From the NCBI GenBank assembly GCA_946403085.1, contig CAMIYM010000017.1, positions 1-48,894 on the forward strand: a DNA stretch of 48,894 nucleotides. Direction: 5' to 3'. Each line of letters begins with the position of its first letter. The stretch's first letter is position 1. A model generated the notes under the pieces. The model was not told the DNA's origin, ran no database searches, and saw only the letters and a list, made by a program, of their open reading frames with translations. The translations under genes were made by a program, and so were the position numbers. Source of the DNA: an uncultured Clostridia bacterium. Its GTDB lineage: Bacteria; Bacillota; Clostridia; Saccharofermentanales; Saccharofermentanaceae. Positions 42,031-48,894 of this stretch are shown here, piece after piece.

Positions 42031-42951
42031 TTATCTGCCCCCGAAATCGCCCACAAGCCTTACTTCCTTCTCAAGCTTCACGCCTGAGTTCTCGTAGACT
42101 TTCTGAACTACATAATCTATTAATCTCATAACGTCAGAGGCCTTGGCTCTTCCGCCGTTATTAACAACAAATCCGGCATGCTTAGGTGATACCTGTGCTC
42201 CGGAATCATCGAGTGCAAAGCCCTTGAGCCCTGCTTCCTCTATAAGCTTTGCTGCAAAGAAGCCTTCCGGTCTCTTGAAAGTGGAACCTGCAGAAGGAAC
42301 GTCCAACGGCTGGCTTGCTGTCCTTCTGGCTCTTAAGTCGTCCACAAGAGCTGTTATCTCTTCCTTGCTGCCTTTTGAAAGAACAGCTTCAAATCCCAGT
42401 ATTACCGCAGTCTTCCCTTCTGAATTAAGCTTCTCGAAAAGGCTGGTCCTGTATCCGAAAGCGCACTCATCAGCGTCTTTCGTGCGGACATCCTTACCAT
42501 CCCAGAAGCTTACTCGGGTAATGAAATCTTTTGCTTCTCCGCCGTAAGCGCCGGCATTCATGAAGACCGCACCGCCGCATGAGCCGGGAATTCCGCATGC
42601 GAATTCCGCGCCGGTAAGCGAGAGCTCAGTACAGTAATTTCCGAATCTTGCAAAAGGCAATCCTGCCCCTGCCCTGATAAGGACCTTTCCGTCACTCAAT
42701 TCTTCAGAAGTAAGTTCGCTCATGTTTTTGGCGATCCTTATAACAAGACCGTCAAAACCTTTATCGGAAATAAGGCAATTAGAACCGTTGCCGAGGACAA
42801 ATACGTCCCAGTTATTCTCACCTGCGAGCCTGAAAAGCCTTGCAACCTCATCACCTGTCGAAGGCTCAGCGAAAAATCTCGCAGGGCCGCCGCATCTGAA
42901 AGTTGAATATCCCGCAAGCGGAACATTTTCGAGAATAGTGATATCAGCCAT
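42031..42951 (-). CDS. murB: UDP-N-acetylenolpyruvoylglucosamine reductase
   Basis: The FAD enzyme makes UDP-MurNAc in peptidoglycan synthesis. From the start used here it has 306 residues with TFRCGGPARFF, the FAD motif CGIPGSCGGAVFMNAGAYGGE, and SAGSTFKRPEG with the catalytic Ser (type II MurB). The longest frame starts at 43056, well inside hprK. The MADITILENVPL start at 42951 overlaps hprK by 8 bp and is the better choice. Confidence 0.96.
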   Translation of the reverse strand: MADITILENVPLAGYSTFRCGGPARFFAEPSTGDEVARLFRLAGENNWDVFVLGNGSNCLISDKGFDGLVIRIAKNMSELTSEELSDGKVLIRAGAGLPFARFGNYCTELSLTGAEFACGIPGSCGGAVFMNAGAYGGEAKDFITRVSFWDGKDVRTKDADECAFGYRTSLFEKLNSEGKTAVILGFEAVLSKGSKEEITALVDDLRARRTASQPLDVPSAGSTFKRPEGFFAAKLIEEAGLKGFALDDSGAQVSPKHAGFVVNNGGRAKASDVMRLIDYVVQKVYENSGVKLEKEVRLVGDFGGR

Positions 42952-43876
42952 CAAGAGACTTTCCGGGGAATACTCTTGATACGAGATCCTGAGCCGCATT
43001 GTAACCCATCTTCTTGACTCTGTAGTTGATCGCAGCAGCTTCAACGATGATCGCAAGGTTACGTCCGGGTCCGACAGGGATCGTTACTGAAGGCACCTGG
43101 ATACCCAGGATGTCAGTAGTCTCTTCTGTAAGACCTAATCTGTCGTAAGTCTTCTTTTCATCCCAGAGTTCCAGGTTGATTACGAAGTCGATATTCTCCT
43201 GCTGCTTAACAGCGGATACACCATAGAGTTCCTTAACATCAAGGATACCGATACCGCGGATCTCGATGAGGTGCTTGATAACATCCGGAGCTCTGCCCAA
43301 AAGCGTCGTCTCTGATACTTTACGGATCTCGATCTGGTCATCGGCGATAAGTCTGTGACCTCTCTTTACGATCTCCAAAGCCGTCTCGGATTTACCTACA
43401 CCGGATTCACCCAGGATGAGGATACCTTCACCGTTTACTTCGACAAGAACGCCGTGCATGGATACACGGGGAGCAAGCTCCATCTTGAGGTATTTAACGA
43501 GCTCGGATGAGAAATCAGATGTAGCCTGGGAAGTTCTTAAGACAGGTGTCTGATACTTTCTGGCAGCATCTAAGATCTCCTTATGCACCTTATGGTCACG
43601 TGTGACGATAAGTGCCGGAATGTTCTTCTCGAAAAGAGCAGATACAGACTTGGCCCTCTCTTCAGGAGAGAGGTTGTCCAGGTATGCATGCTCCATGTTG
43701 CCGATCATCTGGATTCGGTCAGGTCCGAAGTGATCGTAATACCCTGCAAGCTGCAGTCCGGGTCTGGTAACGTCTGCTACACAGATCCTTCTTGATTCGA
43801 TGTCACCTGAATCGTATACGACCTCGAGATTGTAATTCTTTACGATCTCTGAAAGAAAGACGCTCGAAAAAGGCAT
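42944..43876 (-). CDS. hprK: HPr kinase/phosphorylase
   Basis: HprK/P phosphorylates and dephosphorylates Ser46 of HPr, setting carbon catabolite control by CcpA. The 310-residue protein has the P-loop GESGVGKSETALE (156-168), the catalytic His in SMHGVLVEVNG (near 141), and the C-terminal GVSAVKQQENIDFV and IPVGPGRNLAIIVE motifs. It lies 30 bp after the cellodextrin phosphorylase gene and starts a tight hprK-murB-rapZ-whiA cluster. Confidence 0.97.
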   Translation of the reverse strand: MPFSSVFLSEIVKNYNLEVVYDSGDIESRRICVADVTRPGLQLAGYYDHFGPDRIQMIGNMEHAYLDNLSPEERAKSVSALFEKNIPALIVTRDHKVHKEILDAARKYQTPVLRTSQATSDFSSELVKYLKMELAPRVSMHGVLVEVNGEGILILGESGVGKSETALEIVKRGHRLIADDQIEIRKVSETTLLGRAPDVIKHLIEIRGIGILDVKELYGVSAVKQQENIDFVINLELWDEKKTYDRLGLTEETTDILGIQVPSVTIPVGPGRNLAIIVEAAAINYRVKKMGYNAAQDLVSRVFPGKSLDG

Positions 43877-43906
43877 TTTACACTGGACCTCCCTGTTAAT
43901 CCCGGA

Positions 43907-46894
43907 TTAGAATTCAATCTCTACCTCATGTACCTTGCCGTCAGTTGCAACGGGAAGCAATGTTCCTTCCTGAGCCTGGCCGTCAAGCTTAACCTTGATT
44001 CCATCCTGTGCACGGATGAATCCCTCAGGCTTGCTGATGTGGATATCGTATGTTGTGCCGGAGATGGCAACCTTAACATCAAGCTTTGTCTCACTCTGTC
44101 TGAGGATAGGCTCTACTCTCAAGCCTTCGCTTGTGAACTCAACACCAAAGCACTGGAAGAGAGACAGGAGAAGCCATGTGGAAGTACCGGAAAGTGTAGG
44201 TCCGATATTTTCGCCTGTCTGGCTGTTATTGTACTGTGTGCACCATCTCGGGTTACCGCATGTAACGAAAGGTGACTTCAATGTCTTGAACGGTAAGATC
44301 TTATCAATGATCCAGTAAGCCGTATCAGCAAGTCTTGAAGCAAGAGCCTCATCCTTAACTGTCTTTGCAGCGCCAAGCATAGCAGAGCATGCCATCATGT
44401 TAGCGTGCTTAAATACGCCGCCGTTCTCACGGTCGCCCGGATAATAAAGAGCTACGTCGATCTTGGGTGCGATCCTCGGATAATCAACTGTGGAGCAGAG
44501 TCTGAAGCCGTAAGGTGTCTTCAGATACTTATCGAGTGAATCAAGCATCGTGTTGATCTCTTCCTCGGAAGCAACGCCGGCCAGGAGTGACCAGGAGAAG
44601 CTGTTAAGGAAGTATGTGCCAGGGTGACCTGCTTCAACTGCAAGTCCGTCACCCTTTGCACCGAGATAAGAGATGTCTGCTCTGTCTTTTCTGTTGAAGA
44701 GGACTCTGCAGTAGAAGTCGCCCTTCCAGCAGTACTCACGGAGATTAGCAGCAAGCTTGTCTGAAAGCTGCTTCATATCGTCAGCTGCGGAATCGCCGAT
44801 CTTTCTGAACATTGTCTCAGCAGCATCCAGGGCAACCTTCAAAAGGAATCCGTTCATTACGGATTCGGAATACTCTGAATCGTAAGGAACTTCACCATAA
44901 GCCTTGCCTGAAGAAGCAAGCTGTTCCTTATAAGCAGCCACCTTATCCTTACCGGAGATACAGTCAGGATCTACTCTAAGACAGTCGTTCCAGTCAGCAC
45001 GGTCGATAAGCGGAATGCCGTGCTTTCCAAGTGATACTCTGCCGCTGTACATGAGAATAGCCTTGATCGTATCCTTAAGCTTTCTCTTAACGCCTGCATC
45101 GGTCTTCTTAACCTTTGTGCCTGCCATGACGAATTCCTGCTCAAGGAATGCATAGTCGTCTGTCAGACCAAGATATCTGTCCAGAGCCTGTAAGAGCCAG
45201 AGTCCGTCATCTGACCACCAGCCGGGTTCTTTTCCGATCCAATAGAAGTTGTGGTTCGTATAACCGTCTTCGTATACGTTTTCGATCCATCCTGCAAGCA
45301 TCTTCTTTACGAAGTCAGTATTTCCCATGCCTGCGAAATAGTACATGGATGCAAAGATATCCTGGATCTCTCTGAATCCGATCTCACGGTAGCCCTTCTG
45401 TGTCCAGTCAAGAGATCTGGATACAAATGTCTGGTAGAAGACCTGGAAAGGAAGGTTGTTGTTGACGTATGCCTCAAAGTCCTTATCCTCATGTGAGATC
45501 TTCATGTAGTTTGCATATTTGCCTGCAAAATCGATAACGCTCTGGAGATCGTTTGCAAGATTTGCAGGATCCTTGATGTAGTTTGCTACAGCCTCTGCTT
45601 CCTCTGCAGGTGTCTTGTCGATAACGAACTTTTCGTTTACACAGTCGGAAGAAAGACATGTGATATTGTCCGCACGGACAGCACCGTTTGCCTTAACAGT
45701 GAACGGTGTTGATGTTGCAAAGAATCCCGGACCCTTTCTTGAAGGTCTGGATGCCAGAGGGAAGATGAATTCAGGATTTGAAAGACTTCCTGAACCAACG
45801 AAGTCAGCATATCTTACGCTGTACTGGTCAGGGAAGAAATCCCCGTCAACACTGTGGACAACTGTCTCGTTGAATCTGATGTCGCCCTTTGTACCATTAG
45901 GGTTGGGATCTGCGCTTACGGCACGGATCTCGTTATTCTCATTGAAGAATACCTGTGACTCACCTACGACTGTAGTGAAGATAACGTCTTCAGAAAGCGC
46001 GTGTGTCTGCTTTGTACCGAACATGCCGGTGCAGACGATCCTGAGATCTCTGTCCTTGCCTGTCGTGTTTTCGATATCGATGAGCTGTGCTTCACAAGCG
46101 ACAGGAAGACCTTCTCTCTGGGGAACGATGAAGATTGTTCTCTTGATCTTAAGGCCGCAGGAGAGCTCATAGCTGATGATAGTCCTGTTCTGTGAATGTG
46201 TTGTGCGGATCTTTGTAAGACCTTCAGCAACTGCATCACCTGACCAGAAGATCTTCTTGCCGTTCTCGACAAGATAGAACTGTCTGTTTGCAGGGAAACC
46301 GTTTTCTTCAGGGAGGTAATCCCATCTTGTAGCAAGAACCTGTGTATCAGCGTGTGATCTGAAAGAACCGCCGCCCAGGCTGTCTACTGTGCTCTTCGGA
46401 GTTGACTGCAGCGGGAAATCAAAATCGATGCGGTTGCCGATGAGCATATTTGTATAGTAGTGAGGTCCGGGTGAAGGAGTGGAAGGATCAAAAGTGAGTT
46501 CGCCGTTTGTAGCGAGCTTTCCGCCCCATGTATCAGTACTCTTGATGAGTTCTGCACATCTGCCGAGGACATCTGCACTGAGTTTTGCTTCTGCGATAGC
46601 GCCGTCCTTTTCCGTAAATGCTCTGAAATCCTCATCATTTCTAACGATAAGAATGCTGTATCCTCCGTTGATGAGATTTGTGAACTGCTCGAAAACAACG
46701 TCATCTGACGCCAGAATATTTACAGCCATGCTGTCAAACTTAAGGCCTGAAACGCCAATGACAACAGGTGCTTTACCAAAACGTACATACTGGGCAGAGA
46801 TGCCGCCTGCTACGATTGTATCTCCGAACTTATCCAAAAGAAGTTCTTTTGCGGGAAGTCTTTCTCCTCTTGCCTTTTCACCGATGTAACCCAT
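43907..46894 (-). CDS. Cellodextrin phosphorylase (GH94)
   Basis: This 995-residue enzyme belongs to GH94 and phosphorolyses beta-1,4-glucan oligomers to glucose 1-phosphate and a shorter chain, saving ATP. The length (about 1000) fits cellodextrin phosphorylases rather than cellobiose phosphorylases (about 810). Motifs include WWSDDGLWLLQAL, LIDRADWNDCLRVD with the catalytic Asp, and AGHPGTYFLNSFSW. Close relatives act on beta-1,3-glucans or laminaribiose, so the linkage specificity is inferred. GGAGG precedes the ATG. It lies downstream of the cellobiose phosphorylase gene across a 123-nt gap with a hairpin. Confidence 0.88.
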   Translation of the reverse strand: MGYIGEKARGERLPAKELLLDKFGDTIVAGGISAQYVRFGKAPVVIGVSGLKFDSMAVNILASDDVVFEQFTNLINGGYSILIVRNDEDFRAFTEKDGAIAEAKLSADVLGRCAELIKSTDTWGGKLATNGELTFDPSTPSPGPHYYTNMLIGNRIDFDFPLQSTPKSTVDSLGGGSFRSHADTQVLATRWDYLPEENGFPANRQFYLVENGKKIFWSGDAVAEGLTKIRTTHSQNRTIISYELSCGLKIKRTIFIVPQREGLPVACEAQLIDIENTTGKDRDLRIVCTGMFGTKQTHALSEDVIFTTVVGESQVFFNENNEIRAVSADPNPNGTKGDIRFNETVVHSVDGDFFPDQYSVRYADFVGSGSLSNPEFIFPLASRPSRKGPGFFATSTPFTVKANGAVRADNITCLSSDCVNEKFVIDKTPAEEAEAVANYIKDPANLANDLQSVIDFAGKYANYMKISHEDKDFEAYVNNNLPFQVFYQTFVSRSLDWTQKGYREIGFREIQDIFASMYYFAGMGNTDFVKKMLAGWIENVYEDGYTNHNFYWIGKEPGWWSDDGLWLLQALDRYLGLTDDYAFLEQEFVMAGTKVKKTDAGVKRKLKDTIKAILMYSGRVSLGKHGIPLIDRADWNDCLRVDPDCISGKDKVAAYKEQLASSGKAYGEVPYDSEYSESVMNGFLLKVALDAAETMFRKIGDSAADDMKQLSDKLAANLREYCWKGDFYCRVLFNRKDRADISYLGAKGDGLAVEAGHPGTYFLNSFSWSLLAGVASEEEINTMLDSLDKYLKTPYGFRLCSTVDYPRIAPKIDVALYYPGDRENGGVFKHANMMACSAMLGAAKTVKDEALASRLADTAYWIIDKILPFKTLKSPFVTCGNPRWCTQYNNSQTGENIGPTLSGTSTWLLLSLFQCFGVEFTSEGLRVEPILRQSETKLDVKVAISGTTYDIHISKPEGFIRAQDGIKVKLDGQAQEGTLLPVATDGKVHEVEIEF

Positions 46895-46937
46895 GCTGAT
46901 CCTCCATGAGAATGTATAGATTTTTCTTCTTTAATTC

Positions 46938-46978
46938 AGCAAGGAACCCCATGGGTCAGAAATCCACGGGGTCTTGCT
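46938..46978 (-). terminator. Hairpin between the two GH94 genes
   Basis: AGCAAG pairs with CTTGCT and inner ACCCC with GGGGT, with mismatches, around a short loop. No T-tract follows on the minus strand, so it may be a weak attenuator or mRNA-stability hairpin, allowing read-through to the cellodextrin phosphorylase gene. A weak promoter (TTGCTG, 18 bp, TATACA at 46913-46918) is possible but uncertain. Confidence 0.5.
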
Positions 46979-47017
46979 TATTTGCCATTAATGACCGGTC
47001 TGATTCAGTACCGGATA

Positions 47018-48894
47018 TCAGCCAAGCACTACCTCGACCTTATGTGTCTTGCCGTCGCCTGCAACAGGAACGATGCAGCCTGCGACTTCGTTGCCGTCTA
47101 CAACGAGCTTCTTAACGCCCTTGCAGATATGGTCAGGGTTCTTGACTTCGATCTCGTATGTGTCGCCTCTGAACTGACGTACAACCTTGAATCCGTCCCA
47201 AGCTGAAGGGATGGAAGGATCTACTCTAAGGCCGTCAAACTCAGGCTTAACACCGAGAATGTACTGTGAGATAGCTACCATGTTCCAGGCAGCTGTACCT
47301 GTGAGCCAGGAGTTCTTGCCCTGACCAAAGTTCTTAGCATCCTTACCGCCGATCATCTGACCGTAAACGTAAGGCTCTGTCTTGTGGATATCTGATGTCT
47401 CTTCTGTGAAAGCAGGAGCGATCTTTGAGTAGTACTCAAAAGCCTTCTCTCCTCTTCCTGCATAAGCCTCAGCGCAGATGATCCATGCGTTGTTGTGTGT
47501 GAAGATACCTGCGTTCTCCTTGTATCCGCCCGGATATGTGGAGATCTCACCGTACTGGATATAGTACTTTGTGAATGCAGGGTTGTTGAGAACGAGACCG
47601 TATTCGCAGTTGAGATACTTGTCGATGGAATCAAGAGTCTTGATATCAGCTCCGACATCCTTGCCGATCTCAGACATAACAGCGAAGCCCTGGGGTTCGA
47701 TGAAGATCTTACCTTCTTCACACTCATGTGAACCCATCTTCTCGCCGTTTGCATCGTAAGCTCTGAGGAACCACTCACCGTCGAATGCGGACTCCATTGT
47801 GTTCTTCTTCATCTTGTCGATCTCAGCCTGAGCCTTTGCTGCTTCATCAGCCTTGCCGAGGTGCTCAAGGATACCGACATATGCAGGACCTGTGTATGTG
47901 AAGAGAGCTGCAACGAAGACAGACTCTGCGATCTTGGAATAGCCGCCCTCTGCCTTGAACTTGGGGTTGGTGTATGTCTGGAATGATTCACCGGGTGTGT
48001 CGGAGAAGCATGACAGGTTGATGCAGTCGTTCCAGTCAGCACGCATTGCAAGAGGCAGTCCGTGAGGTCCGAGGTTATTAACGATGTGATAGAAAGATAC
48101 GTTGAGGTGCTCGAGCATTGTATGCTTGCCTTCCGGATCGTCATCGAAAGGAACATTTGCATCGAGGATTCCCCAGTCGCCTGTTTCCTTGATGTAGGAA
48201 GCAACGGAAAGGATCATCCAGAGCGGGTCATCAGAGAAGTCGCCGCCGATATCAGCGTTACCCTTCTTTGTGAGAGGCTGATACTGGTGATAGCATCCGC
48301 CGTCTGAAAGCTGTGTGGAAGCGATATCGATAAGTCTCTCTCTTGCACGCTCAGGGATCTGGTGAACAAATCCGAGGATATCCTGGTTGGAATCTCTGAA
48401 GCCCATACCACGGCCGATACCGGACTCGAAGTAAGATGCGGAACGTGAAAGGTTGAATGTAACCATGCACTGATACTGGTTCCAGATGTTGACCATACGG
48501 TTAACCTTGTCATCAGGTGTATCAACCTTATAGATGGAAAGGAGATTCTCCCATGTTGTGCGGAGTTCTTCAAGACCTGCAGCAACCTTTTCAGGTGTGT
48601 TGTACTTGTCGATCATCGCATAAGCCTTCTCCTTGTTGAGTACCCATGCCTCTCTTGTGAGGAGGTTTGCAGGCTTTTCAGAAGCGAACTTCTTGTCCTG
48701 AGGGTTCTCAGCATAACCGAGAATGTAGATCAATGTCTTGGATTCGCCGGGAGCGAGTGTGATCTTCTTGTAGTGTGAAGCAATAGGAGACCATCCGTCT
48801 GCAAATGAGTTGGAAGCCTTGCCTGCCTTGACAGTCTCCGGGTTATCCCAGCCGTTGTAGATGCTTCCGAGGAAAGCGTCACGGTCTGTATCGT
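47018..48894 (-). CDS. Cellobiose phosphorylase (GH94), N-terminus beyond the window
   Basis: This is the C-terminal about 625 residues of a GH94 enzyme. The frame stays open to the right edge, where it reads [22 protein letters not shown]94 hallmarks are [27 protein letters not shown], and [17 protein letters not shown] with the catalytic Asp, followed by the C-terminal sandwich. The two RADWNDC-type motifs of this protein and its neighbour are alike. The likely reaction is cellobiose + phosphate to glucose 1-phosphate + glucose. The start is beyond the window. Confidence 0.9.
   Translation of the reverse strand, partial: DTDRDAFLGSIYNGWDNPETVKAGKASNSFADGWSPIASHYKKITLAPGESKTLIYILGYAENPQDKKFASEKPANLLTREAWVLNKEKAYAMIDKYNTPEKVAAGLEELRTTWENLLSIYKVDTPDDKVNRMVNIWNQYQCMVTFNLSRSASYFESGIGRGMGFRDSNQDILGFVHQIPERARERLIDIASTQLSDGGCYHQYQPLTKKGNADIGGDFSDDPLWMILSVASYIKETGDWGILDANVPFDDDPEGKHTMLEHLNVSFYHIVNNLGPHGLPLAMRADWNDCINLSCFSDTPGESFQTYTNPKFKAEGGYSKIAESVFVAALFTYTGPAYVGILEHLGKADEAAKAQAEIDKMKKNTMESAFDGEWFLRAYDANGEKMGSHECEEGKIFIEPQGFAVMSEIGKDVGADIKTLDSIDKYLNCEYGLVLNNPAFTKYYIQYGEISTYPGGYKENAGIFTHNNAWIICAEAYAGRGEKAFEYYSKIAPAFTEETSDIHKTEPYVYGQMIGGKDAKNFGQGKNSWLTGTAAWNMVAISQYILGVKPEFDGLRVDPSIPSAWDGFKVVRQFRGDTYEIEVKNPDHICKGVKKLVVDGNEVAGCIVPVAGDGKTHKVEVVLG

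Overview
This 48.9 kb window is a chromosomal backbone segment of a low-to-moderate GC, Gram-positive, anaerobic bacterium, most likely a Clostridia member. The evidence is a Firmicutes-style alpha operon followed by ECF transporter genes, a DnaD/DnaI-type helicase-loading pair, pyruvate:ferredoxin oxidoreductase, HPr kinase, WhiA and RapZ, and strong GGAGG ribosome binding sites. The species cannot be named from the sequence alone. Two GH94 phosphorylases suggest growth on cellobiose and cellodextrins. I saw no rRNA or tRNA genes, insertion sequences, prophage or CRISPR array. All genes except two (a HAD phosphatase at 10094 and a polyprenyl-phosphate glycosyltransferase at 15808) are on the minus strand, so operons read right to left.

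Layout in window order. 1-4.1 kb: rpmB with its own promoter and terminator, and an operon dnaD-like > dnaC/dnaI-like > acpS > SH3/NlpC-like membrane protein. 4.2-10 kb: nifJ, and a membrane-anchored VanW-domain protein with a Pro/Thr repeat tail. 10-18.4 kb: HAD phosphatase converging on phosphoglucomutase, then a YfhO-type GT-C protein divergent from a GtrB/CsbB-type glycosyltransferase and convergent with it a second large polytopic protein. This set looks like an envelope-polymer glycosylation locus. 18.4-22.7 kb: nfeD > SPFH protein > nicotinate phosphoribosyltransferase > cyclophilin, preceded by truA. 22.7-33 kb: the translation block secY > adk > map > infA, then a promoter and rpmJ > rpsM > rpsK > rpsD > rpoA > rplQ, then ecfA1-ecfA2 (fused into one gene) > ecfT > ROK glucokinase > truA. 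33-37.7 kb: a small membrane protein, a uridine-kinase-like protein, metA, nnrD and alr. 37.8-40.1 kb: a membrane-anchored PQQ-type beta-propeller protein and an unknown 136-aa protein. 40.2-43.9 kb: hprK > murB > rapZ > whiA, tightly packed. 43.9-48.9 kb: a cellobiose phosphorylase (cut by the window edge) followed by a cellodextrin phosphorylase.

The most notable points are: an EcfA1-EcfA2 fusion with a TTG start; a NlpC/P60-like domain whose catalytic Cys position is Val; a 223-nt intergenic region between rpmJ and rpsM holding two adjacent stable hairpins, a candidate autoregulatory leader; several promoters whose spacer or -35 box lies in an inverted repeat (dnaD, secY, the VanW gene, the PQQ gene); a secY operon detached from the rest of the spc cluster; and a convergent gene pair whose two stop codons share one 8-bp palindrome. 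Nothing amounts to a clearly new biological system. Coordinates include stop codons. Where I moved a start from the longest frame, the reason is given.
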